Origin: an uncultured Cytophagales bacterium
Lineage (GTDB): Bacteria; Bacteroidota; Bacteroidia; Cytophagales; UBA9547
Direction: 5' to 3'
Length of the DNA stretch: 64,000 bases
NCBI GenBank assembly: GCA_945957555.1
Contig: CAMFLX010000003.1
Coordinates: forward strand, 56,446-120,445
Below, one piece after another: positions 25,262 to 34,430 of this stretch (the stretch's first letter is position 1; the number at the start of each line of letters is the position of its first letter). The notes beneath the pieces were generated by a model that was not told the DNA's origin, ran no database searches, and saw nothing but the letters and a program-made list of their open reading frames with translations. The position numbers were made by a program, and so were the translations under genes.

Positions 25262-26068
25262 ATGAAAAGAACAACCAGAGTAATATTCCTTTTTATAGTG
25301 TATACATTTGTATGTCAAGGGCAAAATACATACATAAACAGGGGTTATGTAGGAGCTTCAGTTTTTGGAGATGTGCCCTTGTTTAACTTTCTAGCCAATA
25401 AGTATCCGATAGGTTTGGGAGGATCTGTGGCTATTTTTACACCCAAGATCACACTTTCTGATTCTCAAAAGGTTTGGTTACGGTTTGGGGGATCTATTTG
25501 TGCGGGTGCTCAAAACGAAAAGATAATTATGGCTCCAGCAGGCACTGTGAAAGTTAGTAATGGTTATCTTGGTTTGAATCTTATTGCCAGAGTGAGCGTG
25601 GAAAAACATAAGAGATGGAGGCCTTTCGGTGAATTTTTGATCGGTAAAAGTATTTTTGAGTCGCAATTTAGAGCTTCGTATGGCCTGGTTCAACATCCTG
25701 TAATCCCACAGCATTATAATGCCACACCAATACACTTTGGACTCTCTGGCGGATATATGTTACGCTTAAGTGATGCGTTCTCGTTTGAATGGAAGCTGAC
25801 CTACTTGCAATGTTTCAAGAAGATTGATTTTATAGCTGGCGATCGTGTGGTGAATGATATGCCTGATGTGAGTTACACGGTACCATCTTTGCTCATGTTT
25901 CATGTGGGTTTCTTGGTGAGAATTCCAAAATTTAGCAGGGGAACAAATACTACCTACGAGCCAAGTACTCCCCATAATCTTGACCCAGAGCCTTATTATA
26001 ACACCCCTACTCCAGAAAAGTCTGCACCGAAGAAAGAGGGATCTTCTAAATATAAGGTTACACCCTAA
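25262..26068 (+). CDS. Outer-membrane beta-barrel protein
   Basis: The 268-residue product has a signal peptide (MKRTTRVIFLFIVYTFVCQGQ) and alternating strands rich in Gly and aromatics ('GYVGASVFGDVPLFNFL', 'IHFGLSGGYMLRLSDAFSFEWKLTYLQ', 'LLMFHVGFLVRIP'). A Pro/Thr-rich, non-barrel tail of about 40 residues follows. That tail is probably periplasmic or exposed. The specific family is not recognised. It is transcribed alone. Confidence 0.65.
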   Translation: MKRTTRVIFLFIVYTFVCQGQNTYINRGYVGASVFGDVPLFNFLANKYPIGLGGSVAIFTPKITLSDSQKVWLRFGGSICAGAQNEKIIMAPAGTVKVSNGYLGLNLIARVSVEKHKRWRPFGEFLIGKSIFESQFRASYGLVQHPVIPQHYNATPIHFGLSGGYMLRLSDAFSFEWKLTYLQCFKKIDFIAGDRVVNDMPDVSYTVPSLLMFHVGFLVRIPKFSRGTNTTYEPSTPHNLDPEPYYNTPTPEKSAPKKEGSSKYKVTP

Positions 26069-26103
26069 GTTTATAATAATAGAGCCGAAAGTTCCCATAA
26101 AAC

Positions 26104-26135
26104 GTTGAAGCCATCGCATTTGCGATGGCTTCAAC
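26104..26135 (-). terminator. Terminator of the serA fusion gene
   Basis: The 15-bp perfect stem GTTGAAGCCATCGCA has a minimal loop. GTTTTAT follows on the minus strand. The plus-strand side lacks T residues. Confidence 0.65.
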
Positions 26136-26162
26136 AAGCTTGAGTCTTGACTCTTATGTCTA

Positions 26163-28052
26163 TCAATAAAGAACCCTAAAACGAATCGTATTTTCTATTT
26201 CTTTCATTTCTTTTTCAAGATCCCTATCGTGTACGTTTTCTATATCGGTGATCACATAGCCAATGGCCTCATTGGTTTTTAAATATTGACCTACGATATT
26301 GATATTGTACTTGGCCAACACGTTGTTGATTTTCGCCAAAATGCCTGGAGTATTGCTGTGTACGTGCATCAAGCGGTGTGCTTCTTTCAGTGCAGGCAGT
26401 TGGATCTCCGGGAAGTTCACGCTTCCATAAGTGCTACCTGTGTTCACATATTGAATGATTCTGTTAGGCACAAACTGACCGATGTTGTACTGGGCTTCTT
26501 CGGTACTACCACCAATGTGAGGTGTTAAGATTACGTTTGGCAAACCACGAAGTGGTGTCTCAAAGCGCTCATCGTTGGTTTTAGGTTCGTAAGGGAACAC
26601 GTCAAACGCCGCTCCACGAAACTTACCTTTTTTGTAGTATTTTACAAATGCGTCAATATCAACTACGTGGCCACGAGCAAGGTTCATAAAGATCACACCG
26701 TCTTTCATGGCCTCAAACTCAGCCTCACCGATTAGGTTTTTATTGCTTGCACGGCCGTCAACGTGTAATGAAATTACATCTGCAATTTTTAACAAGTCGT
26801 GCAAAGTATTGCATTTCTTGGCGTTACCTAGTTGTAGTTTTTCAACCACATCGTAGTAGTATACTTCCATACCTAAGTTTTCGGCAATCACCGAAAGTTG
26901 GGTACTGATGCTGCCATAACCCACCAAACCTAGTTTTTTACCGCGGATCTCGTTACTGTTGCCTGCTGACTTGTCCCATTCACCAGTATGTAGTTTTTCG
27001 TTTTTGATCGGGATGTTTCTCATCAAAAGAATCATCTCGCCAATCGCCAATTCAACTACCGAGCGGGTATTGCTATAGGGTGCGTTGAAGGCCACAATGC
27101 CTCTTTTCACACATCCTTTTAAATCTATTTGGTTGGTACCTATACAAAATGCACCTACAGAAAGCAATTTGTTGGCGTTTTGTAAGACTTTTTCAGTGAC
27201 CATGGTCTTACTGCGAATGCCAAGAATAGATACATTCTTGATTTTCTCACAAAGCTCGTCTTCGTCCATAGCCCCTTTATGGAATTCTACGTTGTATCCT
27301 TCATCTTTGAAAAGTTTTACAGCACCTGGGTGTACGTTTTCAAGAAGGAGCACATTGATCCTGTTTTTAGGATATGAAGTTGCTGCGGGTACGCCAGCAT
27401 GAAACAATACCTCGTCCACACTTGGTGCCACGTGATCAGCGTTTTTAACCACGATATCCCGAGTCACGTTTTCGGTAAATGCATAGAATCGAGTAGCAAC
27501 TCCTTCTGCCTTTACTTCATAGTCGGTATAGCCGTCGCCTATCATGTATATTTCACCGTCAAGGTTTAGCGATTTTACTTTTTTGGCTTTCCCTTTATTT
27601 TGGCTCAGCTCGTTACTCGTGTCTAGTCCCACAATATTCCCTTCGTTGTCGAAACGGAAACTGTTGGCCAATATGTGATCTTTGTGAATGCCATATTCTA
27701 AGACTACTGGCTCTATGAACTCACGGAAGCCGTTGGAAAGGATGTATATATTGTCTGAATTGTTTACAAAAAATGCCCTGTTTCGCTTTACCGATTCAGA
27801 GATTTGTCCTCTGAGGCGATCTACCAAGAGTGGTAGGTGTTCTTTATTGGCATTGAGCAAAGCAATACGTTGGTTCAAGGAATCAATCAAGTCGATTTTA
27901 CCTTCCATGCCCAAATCGGTAATCCTTTTGATTTCCGCCAAAGTGGCTGCGCGCTTGTCAGAAGGCACAGCAATTTCGCATAGCACGTCCAATGATTCTA
28001 CTTTGGCAAATGTACTATCGAAGTCGAATACGAAATATTTGTTTTGTTCCAT
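26163..28052 (-). CDS. serA: Fused HAD phosphatase (SerB-like) and D-3-phosphoglycerate dehydrogenase
   Basis: This 629-residue fusion covers two steps of serine synthesis. Residues 1-215 are a HAD phosphatase resembling phosphoserine phosphatase. Its motif I is 'FDFDSTFAKVESLDVL', motif II is Ser in 'ILSNGFREF', the motif III Lys region is 'NKGKAKKV', and motif IV is 'MIGDGYTDYE'. Residues 235-550 are phosphoglycerate dehydrogenase: a nucleotide fold 'GLVGYGSISTQL' (third Gly replaced by Ser), 'NLARGHVVDI' with the catalytic Arg and 'TPHIGGSTEEAQ' with the catalytic His. Residues 557-629 are an ACT domain ('MHVHSNTPGILAKINNVLA'), as in the serine-inhibited E. coli enzyme. All catalytic motifs of both halves are present. 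serC is not nearby. Confidence 0.93.
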   Translation of the reverse strand: MEQNKYFVFDFDSTFAKVESLDVLCEIAVPSDKRAATLAEIKRITDLGMEGKIDLIDSLNQRIALLNANKEHLPLLVDRLRGQISESVKRNRAFFVNNSDNIYILSNGFREFIEPVVLEYGIHKDHILANSFRFDNEGNIVGLDTSNELSQNKGKAKKVKSLNLDGEIYMIGDGYTDYEVKAEGVATRFYAFTENVTRDIVVKNADHVAPSVDEVLFHAGVPAATSYPKNRINVLLLENVHPGAVKLFKDEGYNVEFHKGAMDEDELCEKIKNVSILGIRSKTMVTEKVLQNANKLLSVGAFCIGTNQIDLKGCVKRGIVAFNAPYSNTRSVVELAIGEMILLMRNIPIKNEKLHTGEWDKSAGNSNEIRGKKLGLVGYGSISTQLSVIAENLGMEVYYYDVVEKLQLGNAKKCNTLHDLLKIADVISLHVDGRASNKNLIGEAEFEAMKDGVIFMNLARGHVVDIDAFVKYYKKGKFRGAAFDVFPYEPKTNDERFETPLRGLPNVILTPHIGGSTEEAQYNIGQFVPNRIIQYVNTGSTYGSVNFPEIQLPALKEAHRLMHVHSNTPGILAKINNVLAKYNINIVGQYLKTNEAIGYVITDIENVHDRDLEKEMKEIENTIRFRVLY

Positions 28053-28370
28053 TTTTTTAAATTAGTACAAGGTACTGAGTGCCAAGTACAACGTTTTACA
28101 AATTAAGGAGCTAGGATAAAGGATTGAGTTCATAAAACACTGAACTCATAACACAATACGCTCAACTCTTTTGCGCTGCAAATTTCATGTATTTTTTTGT
28201 AAAGTAAAAACTATACTTAACCCCTTTTGGGCATCCTGCGTTATTATCCAGTTATTCAGAAAATTTTAGTCATAAATTGCAATATTTTATTAGAAAATGA
28301 ATACTCCGATGTCATAAATTACCAAGAGAAAGAAAAAATAACTATTTTTAGAGCATCAATGCGCTGTGCT

Positions 28371-29219
28371 ATGGATCTAAGACGAATTTTACCATTTGTA
28401 TTATTATGTATGTGTTATTTAGGGTTCGCTCAAAAAAGGGGTGGCTACAACTCTAAAGACCCCTATACATTTACCCAGTTTTATATAGGCATACGGGGTG
28501 GGGGGGCGCTCACTGGCGTAAAAGTTTATGACAGATTTTCTTCATTAATTTCCATTGATTCTATTCCAGAAAATTATGATAAGAAATATGTAAATTATAA
28601 GCGTTTGACCGCATTTTCTGGCTTTGAGATTGCATTTACCTACAAAAGTCAGTTTACCATAAGTTTACAACCCAGTTACAGAAGGCAAAGTTTTGGTTAT
28701 TACTACAGCAACGGTTGGTATGACACTTCAGGAACTTATTTGAAACTTAAAAATACCGTTAATATCAAATCAGATTATATCTCATTGCCCCTGATCCTTA
28801 GGTATGATTTTACCAAAACTGCACTCCGTCCATTTATTATGGCGGGCATCTTTTACGATATCAGGAGCCAATCTTACAAAACACTCACTATACATGCAGA
28901 AGATACAGAGGCAGGTGGAAACAGTAGTTATCAAAAGGAGCAACTTGCCTCTACAGCCAATGCGATCTTTATCAGATCAGCCATTGGCTGGCTTGCTGGG
29001 GCAGGCTGTAGCTATAGATTGGGTAATATTAGGGTTATTGCTGACCTGAGCTACAGATCAGGAATGCATAACATCGTCAATCAGAAAAACCGGTACGATA
29101 ACATATTTAGCCCTACGGGCGATGTAATGGACAACTTAAAGTTGAATCAATTCCAGTTTAGCATCGGTTGTTTATTTCCAATAAAATACCTCACAAATTC
29201 ATACGAAAGCGTTGACTAA
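28371..29219 (+). CDS. Outer-membrane beta-barrel protein (PorT-like)
   Basis: The start is taken as the ATG at 28371 because 'MDLRRILPFVLLCMCYLGFAQ' is a signal peptide; the ORF track includes 48 residues of leader. About 282 residues remain, with barrel strands such as 'FYIGIRGGGALTGVKVYD', 'FEIAFTYKSQFTISLQPSYRRQSFGYYY' and 'WLAGAGCSYRLGNIRVIADLSYRSG'. The stop is 4 bp before the next start, so it heads an operon with a lipoprotein, a SPOR protein and a hydrolase. No transport substrate can be inferred. Confidence 0.7.
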   Translation: MDLRRILPFVLLCMCYLGFAQKRGGYNSKDPYTFTQFYIGIRGGGALTGVKVYDRFSSLISIDSIPENYDKKYVNYKRLTAFSGFEIAFTYKSQFTISLQPSYRRQSFGYYYSNGWYDTSGTYLKLKNTVNIKSDYISLPLILRYDFTKTALRPFIMAGIFYDIRSQSYKTLTIHAEDTEAGGNSSYQKEQLASTANAIFIRSAIGWLAGAGCSYRLGNIRVIADLSYRSGMHNIVNQKNRYDNIFSPTGDVMDNLKLNQFQFSIGCLFPIKYLTNSYESVD

Positions 29220-29223
29220 TATC

Positions 29224-30432
29224 ATGAAAAATACGGCTAGAATCATATCGATCATTCTGTTGGCACTTTTGATCAACAGTTGCGACATCAGTAAAAACAA
29301 AAAGGAAGGCCCTGAGTATGTATTGAAAATATACAATACCACATCTATAGCTGCAAGTTTCAAACCAAAGGATGTGGTAACATTGCCTGACGGCTCTTAC
29401 TTAGTATTGTCTACCACTCCAATTCCCAACAGCAGTTTTTCAGGAATCAGTGTGAGCAAGATTTCCAGTACTGGTGAGTTTATGGGCTCAGCAACGCTTG
29501 ATGCCAATTGGGCCTATGCAATTCCGAATTTGTTTGCGATCAACCAAAAATATTATACCATAGCCATGGATGTCACTTCTTTGAGTGCTTTGCTTATAGA
29601 AGTGGATCAAAACTTGGTTGCAAAACTTTCCAGTACTATTGATGCGATCCAGTATCCCATCAGCGCAGGTTTGGACGGAGACAATCAGTTTGTGATCCAG
29701 TCCTACAATAGGGAGGACAAGGAGACGATTGTCTCCAAGGTAAATATCTCTGGCGCGGAAACTGCCAGAAAGTCTTTTCCTATTGGTTTTGGTGATAACG
29801 ATGTAGAGGTGCCCATTCTAAGGCATTTCACTCGTGAAGATGAGAGACTACCCTTTCTTTCAGGAAGTTTAGGTGGTGGCAGATTCTACTTCAACGGCTT
29901 TTATAACTATCATTTAAGTACTGTATATTTCAGTTTTGGGTCTAGCGCTGTAAAGCCAGGTTATCTTCTCGGTTTCGAAACAGATCGAATGATCAACGGC
30001 TTTTTGCCTTTGGGGGGAGGATTTTTTGCATTGAGTAAATCAGACTATAAAAACTATGAACTTATTCCCCGTGTTCAATTGAATACCGCCGATGCACAAT
30101 TCAGTTCTAATGACGACCTTAAAGGTGGTTATAAACTTCCAGAATTAAAAGGCAATACCAGTATCAAAATTAGGCGACTTACCCTCAAAGGAAAGGACGT
30201 TGTAGTTTATATCAGCGATACCAAAGGCAAGCAGTTAGTCTTGTATTTTTATGATGCTAATTCTGGTGTTTTGCTATCAACTAAATATCTGGGGGACTCC
30301 AATCCTTTTGAAATGGGAGGAATCGTAGTAACACCTACCAATAGTTTGGTGATTATTGGTACCTGTTATGTCGGAAGTCGCTATCCTAAAATTTGTTATT
30401 TCAGTTTGACGGAAAATCAACTAACTTTGTAG
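29224..30432 (+). CDS. Lipoprotein of unknown function (beta-propeller-like)
   Basis: The start is the ATG at 29224 (MKNTARIISIILLALLINSC); the track start at 29212 is a TTG overlapping the upstream stop. The lipobox 'LLINSC' is followed by 'DISKNKKEGP', so a membrane-anchored lipoprotein of about 398 residues is expected. The mature part is a series of short strands with repeated patterns ('DVVTLPDGSYLVLSTT', 'FEMGGIVVTPTNSLVIIGTC'), consistent with a beta-propeller. I do not recognise a named family. It is second in the barrel-lipoprotein-SPOR-M20 operon. Confidence 0.65.
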   Translation: MKNTARIISIILLALLINSCDISKNKKEGPEYVLKIYNTTSIAASFKPKDVVTLPDGSYLVLSTTPIPNSSFSGISVSKISSTGEFMGSATLDANWAYAIPNLFAINQKYYTIAMDVTSLSALLIEVDQNLVAKLSSTIDAIQYPISAGLDGDNQFVIQSYNREDKETIVSKVNISGAETARKSFPIGFGDNDVEVPILRHFTREDERLPFLSGSLGGGRFYFNGFYNYHLSTVYFSFGSSAVKPGYLLGFETDRMINGFLPLGGGFFALSKSDYKNYELIPRVQLNTADAQFSSNDDLKGGYKLPELKGNTSIKIRRLTLKGKDVVVYISDTKGKQLVLYFYDANSGVLLSTKYLGDSNPFEMGGIVVTPTNSLVIIGTCYVGSRYPKICYFSLTENQLTL

Positions 30433-30449
30433 CCTACTCATTTTGGTTA

Positions 30450-30956
30450 ATGAAATACTTATTTTTGACAATTATAGTCTCGGGCTTGTTTCAAAATCTT
30501 TTAGCTCAAACGGATCAAGAGATCAGCAATTATAGAATTGTGTTTCCAGAGTATGTTGCACCAAAAACAGACTCAGCAACATCTTCAATCGTTACATTAA
30601 AAGGAAAGGTCGAAAATATTGAATTTAAGCTCAATATAGATTCTGCTGTTGCGTACATAATAGACACGATAACCCGCAATAATAAAAACATCAAAAAAGC
30701 AAAAGGATACAGGATTTCGGTATACAATGGTCCTGATAAGGCCGAGATGAGGAAAGCTAAAGAATACGTGTATGCGCTATTCCCAGATGTCAATATATTA
30801 TCTGAATACAAACAACCTGACTACAAACTTAAGGTTGGCGATTATTTAACACGATTTGAGGCCTTTGAAGCATTGGGTAAGATTTCGGTTCAATATCCTA
30901 ATGCGCTTATCGTCCCAGAAATAGTTGATATTAATCCTCCAAAGAGCAATGAATAA
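30450..30956 (+). CDS. Secreted SPOR-like domain protein
   Basis: The start is placed at 30450 (MKYLFLTIIVSGLFQNLLAQ, a signal peptide), 17 bp after the lipoprotein stop. The C-terminal 80 residues resemble a SPOR domain: 'GYRISVYNGPDKAEMRKAKEYVYALFP', 'YKQPDYKLKVGDYLTRFEAFEALGKI', 'YPNALIVPEIV'. SPOR domains bind peptidoglycan stripped of side chains and often mark division sites. In Bacteroidota, short secreted SPOR proteins are common and mostly uncharacterised. The stop overlaps the start of the M20 hydrolase gene. Confidence 0.75.
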   Translation: MKYLFLTIIVSGLFQNLLAQTDQEISNYRIVFPEYVAPKTDSATSSIVTLKGKVENIEFKLNIDSAVAYIIDTITRNNKNIKKAKGYRISVYNGPDKAEMRKAKEYVYALFPDVNILSEYKQPDYKLKVGDYLTRFEAFEALGKISVQYPNALIVPEIVDINPPKSNE

Positions 30957-32148
30957 GGTAGCGGTAATAGGCCAGATCAAACGATTGGCTAAAGATTTTT
31001 CTCAAGATACGATAAAGGATAGACAACACATACACGCACATCCAGAGCTCTCATTCAAAGAATACAATACCTCCAAATACATACAACAAAGACTTCTGGA
31101 CTTTGGCATCAGTGATTTCCAAACCATTGCAGGTACGGGCTTGGTCGTGCTCATCAAAGGTAAAAACCCAGACAAAAAAGTAGTTGCCCTAAGGGCAGAT
31201 ATAGATGCGCTTCCTATCAAAGAACAAAACGATGTGCCCTATAAATCTACCAATGAAGGCGTTATGCATGCTTGTGGTCATGATGTTCATACATCTTCAT
31301 TGTTGGGAACCGCTAGAATATTGAATCAACTCAAAGATGAGTTCGAAGGTACGGTAAAGCTTCTTTTCCAGCCAGGAGAAGAGCTGTTGCCTGGCGGGGC
31401 GTCGCTCATGATCAAGGAGGGTGTTTTAGAAAACCCAAAACCAGCCAATATATTCGGTCAACATGTGATGACTTTCTTGCCTGTGGGTAAGGTTGGCTTC
31501 CGACCTGGCATGTATATGGCTAGCGCTGATGAAATCTATGTAACGGTTACTGGCAAAGGTGGTCATGCAGCCATGCCTGATAACAATATAGATCCCATAG
31601 TAATCGCTTCACACATCATAGTAGCTTTGCAACAAATTGTAAGTCGTGTTGCTAACCCAAAGATCCCATCGGTGCTTTCATTTGGCAAGTTCATAGCAGA
31701 AGGTGCTACGAACGTGATTCCCAATGAGGTGAAGATAGAGGGCACTTTTAGGACACTCAACGAGGAGTGGAGACAAAAAGCACATGAGAAGATGAAGAAG
31801 ATGGCGGAAGGCATGGCAGAGGCTATGGGTGCTGTTTGTGACTTCGATATCAGAAAAGGTTATCCATATCTTAAAAATGCTGAAACACTTACTCTTGATG
31901 CAAAAGCAGCTGCTATTGATTATTTGGGAGAAGAAAACGTGGTCGACCTTGATATTTGGATGGCAGCGGAGGACTTTGCCTTCTATACCCAACATATAGA
32001 TGCCTGTTTCTACAGATTGGGTGTTAGAAACGAAGACAAGGGTATTGTATCAGGCGTACATACGCCTACTTTTAATATTGATGAAAACGCGCTTGAAATT
32101 GGTTCAGGCATGATGGCTTGGCTCGCAATTCAAGAGCTAGAGAAATAA
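30949..32148 (+). CDS. M20 family amidohydrolase / N-acyl amino acid hydrolase
   Basis: This 399-residue zinc peptidase-like amidohydrolase of the M20D type starts at 30949 (MNKVAVIGQIKRL), overlapping the SPOR gene by 8 bp. Motifs seen are 'RQHIHAHPELSFKEYNTS', 'ALRADIDALPIKE', the metal-binding 'HACGHDVHTSSLLG', 'FQPGEELLPGGASLMI' with the catalytic Glu pair, and 'GKGGHAAMPDNNIDPI'. A late 'AAEDFAFY' and the final 'GVHTPTFNIDENAL' supply further ligands. Family members remove acyl groups from amino acids or hippurate-like compounds. The substrate is unknown. It is the last gene of the operon. Confidence 0.9.
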   Translation: MNKVAVIGQIKRLAKDFSQDTIKDRQHIHAHPELSFKEYNTSKYIQQRLLDFGISDFQTIAGTGLVVLIKGKNPDKKVVALRADIDALPIKEQNDVPYKSTNEGVMHACGHDVHTSSLLGTARILNQLKDEFEGTVKLLFQPGEELLPGGASLMIKEGVLENPKPANIFGQHVMTFLPVGKVGFRPGMYMASADEIYVTVTGKGGHAAMPDNNIDPIVIASHIIVALQQIVSRVANPKIPSVLSFGKFIAEGATNVIPNEVKIEGTFRTLNEEWRQKAHEKMKKMAEGMAEAMGAVCDFDIRKGYPYLKNAETLTLDAKAAAIDYLGEENVVDLDIWMAAEDFAFYTQHIDACFYRLGVRNEDKGIVSGVHTPTFNIDENALEIGSGMMAWLAIQELEK

Positions 32149-32527
32149 ACACCTTATCTATTCACATTTTGCACATAAATTAGAAAAAATGTAACTTATC
32201 GTAAAGTGTTGATCATTAATCAAATCTGAAATTTTGATACTTAAAAAATCCAACAACCATACAGTCTTTGTTAAATAAAATTTCATATCAAAATAGTTAT
32301 ATTTTTTTTTGTTTTAGACTAGATATTTGTGTTTTTTGTCATAAAAAGTACAAATTGTCTTGCATTCTATGAAATAAATGGTTTAACTTTGTACTAATAT
32401 AAATCAATTCTTAATCAGTGTGTTATGTAAAGGTTAAGTAACCTTTCATAAATCGGCTTACATAAAAAGATAAAAGTCGATCTTCTTTCGAAATTTTAGA
32501 ATCATTCTAACAAAAATACATATTACA
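32149..32527. other. Gene-free stretch, AT-rich 5' region of the 32528 gene
   Basis: No coding potential is visible. The stretch contains a promoter at 32359-32391 followed by a leader of about 130 bases. No terminator hairpin for the M20 operon was recognised. Confidence 0.5.
32359..32391 (+). promoter_or_regulatory. Promoter of the 32528 gene
   Basis: CTTG (32359-32362) and a perfect TAACTTTG (32384-32391) are 21 bp apart. The implied leader is about 130 nt. Confidence 0.55.
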
Positions 32528-33574
32528 ATGAAATCGACATTTAAATATTCATTCCTCATTTTAGCAATTGCCAGTCATCTATTCCTTTTGGCGAGAACAA
32601 ATTCTAATGTGGATGAGAGCAATTTTCAATACGAGAAAAAATTCAAAAAAGTAATGGAGAGCCATGGCAAAGTGATTAGTCATGTAATCTATTTCAGTGA
32701 TCATGTTGGAGACTTGGATAAAAATCCCAATCAAATCTTGATCAGAAAGAGTGCTCTTGAAGATGATATAAATACTGAAATATCTAGACTAAAGAGTATT
32801 GAGAGCTCATCTGACAAAGAACTTTTGGATTCCGTCGTGATGTACTACGATACACTTAGAAAAAGTATTTCTTCGGAATATGACGTAGCAATCAACTTAA
32901 GAATGAACATGGATTATTCACATTCACATGTGCATTCATTTTTAACTTTTTTGGATGAAGCTGACCGCAATATTATGAAAGCGGAAGAATTCTTGTACAA
33001 AATGGAATTGAGGTATGCTAAGAGGCATGAGTTTTCATTACCAAAAGAAGAAGAAGAAATCAGAAAGAACATATTAAAAAATGATGCGGTAATTAAATAT
33101 CACAATAAATTGTTTCTTGAATTTTATAAGATTTACTCTGTTGAAAACGATTTTTTAAAATTGTCAGCAGTACGAAAAGATTCAACAGTAAAGATCGCAA
33201 GGAAAAATTTTGCAGATGACCTCTTTCATGCAGAAGAAACCGTACAGAAGTTGGGTACTTTTGATGGTGACGCTTCTCTTTTGAGCACTATTAAAGTATA
33301 TTTCCACTATTTAAGAAGTGAAAACTTTAAAAATATTGATTTCTATAACGAGTACATTAAAAATGTAGAAAAGAAACATACTAAAAATCATGTCGATACG
33401 CAAAAGCATGATCAAACACTTAGAGTTGCACAATCAAAACTCAATACCCCGACTTCTCAGCAGAAAAAGGATGAAGAATTTCTAAAGGGGCTCACATTGA
33501 GAGACCAAATTGTCGAAAAGGTTGAAGATGCTTCATTTAAGTTTTTATATGAACACAGTCCTTCATTTGACTAA
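32528..33574 (+). CDS. Secreted helical protein, distant paralogue of 18352-19395
   Basis: The 348-residue product has a signal sequence (MKSTFKYSFLILAIASHLFLLARTNS) and a wholly helical, charged body. Alignment by eye with the 347-residue protein at 18352 gives matching spacing: 'DKELLDSVVMYY' against 'DKALKDSATHYL', 'YAKRHEFSL' against 'FAKKNNITL', and 'AVIKYHNKLFLEFYKIYSVEN' against 'KVNAYHRVIYLIFFKSYKQEV'. It is therefore a diverged member of the same family. It lacks the conserved 'AVAHGK' segment. The gene is monocistronic, with its own promoter and terminator. Function is unknown. Confidence 0.6.
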   Translation: MKSTFKYSFLILAIASHLFLLARTNSNVDESNFQYEKKFKKVMESHGKVISHVIYFSDHVGDLDKNPNQILIRKSALEDDINTEISRLKSIESSSDKELLDSVVMYYDTLRKSISSEYDVAINLRMNMDYSHSHVHSFLTFLDEADRNIMKAEEFLYKMELRYAKRHEFSLPKEEEEIRKNILKNDAVIKYHNKLFLEFYKIYSVENDFLKLSAVRKDSTVKIARKNFADDLFHAEETVQKLGTFDGDASLLSTIKVYFHYLRSENFKNIDFYNEYIKNVEKKHTKNHVDTQKHDQTLRVAQSKLNTPTSQQKKDEEFLKGLTLRDQIVEKVEDASFKFLYEHSPSFD

Positions 33575-33587
33575 GTAATCCAAAACC

Positions 33588-33636
33588 TCTCAAAAGAAAG
33601 GTCTTCGTGAAACTCACGAAGACCTTTTCTTTTGAG
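33588..33636. terminator. Long bidirectional terminator
   Basis: The 11-bp perfect core GGTCTTCGTGA/TCACGAAGACC with a 3-nt loop is extended by CTCAAAAGAAA/TTTTCTTTTGAG. It lies between convergent genes and carries T runs on both strands. Confidence 0.85.
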
Positions 33637-33647
33637 AATTCCTATTT

Positions 33648-34430
33648 TTATACTGTTTTGTTTTTTACCACCAACTCTGCTAAGTCATAAACTTTAACCT
33701 CGGCTTCTTTCTCTTTATTCTTGATACCGTCGCTCATCATGGTCATACAAAATGGACAGGCTACAGCAATAATATTTGATTGAGTGCCTAAGGCTTCTTC
33801 AGTACGTTCTATATTAATGTCTTTATTACCATGTTCAGGTTCTTTGAACATTTGTCCCCCACCAGCACCACAACAAAGCCCTTTAGCCCTCGAACGCTTC
33901 ATCTCAGTAAGGTCCGCATCTAGCGCTTCTATGATAAATCTGGGTGCTTCATAAATATCGTTGGCTCTACCAAGATAACAAGAATCATGGTAAGTGATTT
34001 TCTGTCCCTTAAAGGCTCCCCCAGCAACTTTAAGTTTGCCTTCAACTATGAGTTGCTGGATCAGGAGACTATGGTGGATTACCTCGTAATTTCCTCCCAG
34101 TTCTGGGTATTCGTTTTTTAATGTATTAAAGCAATGAGGACAGGCAGTTACTATTTTCTTGATTCCATAGCCATTGAGAACTTGTATGTTGCTCAAGGCC
34201 ATCATGTTGAATAAAAAATCATTGCCAGCCCTCCGAGCAGGATCTCCAGTACAAGATTCTTCAGTACCCAGTACTGCGTAGCTTAATCCAACCTCATCTA
34301 GAATCTTGGTCACGGCCACAGTTACTCTTTTATATCGGTCGTCAAAAGCTCCAGCACAACCTATCCAAAAAAGTATCTCTGGGACTTTGCCTTGAGCGGC
34401 AAGCTCTGCCATGGTGCGTACATTGCTCAT
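33648..34430 (-). CDS. CCG-domain (cysteine-rich) Fe-S protein, HdrB/LutA-like
   Basis: This 260-residue protein has two cysteine-rich CCG-type domains as in heterodisulfide reductase subunit B, glycolate oxidase GlcF and LutA. The first reads 'WIGCAGAFDDRYKR' with 'EESCTGDPARRAGN' and 'VTACPHCFNTLKNEY'. The second reads 'YHDSCYLGRAN' with 'GLCCGAGGGQMF' and 'VACPFCMTMM'. These cysteines bind an unusual iron-sulfur centre in electron-transfer complexes. The usual ferredoxin-domain partner is not adjacent, so it may be encoded elsewhere. No membrane segment is seen. The electron partner is unknown. Confidence 0.85.
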   Translation of the reverse strand: MSNVRTMAELAAQGKVPEILFWIGCAGAFDDRYKRVTVAVTKILDEVGLSYAVLGTEESCTGDPARRAGNDFLFNMMALSNIQVLNGYGIKKIVTACPHCFNTLKNEYPELGGNYEVIHHSLLIQQLIVEGKLKVAGGAFKGQKITYHDSCYLGRANDIYEAPRFIIEALDADLTEMKRSRAKGLCCGAGGGQMFKEPEHGNKDINIERTEEALGTQSNIIAVACPFCMTMMSDGIKNKEKEAEVKVYDLAELVVKNKTV

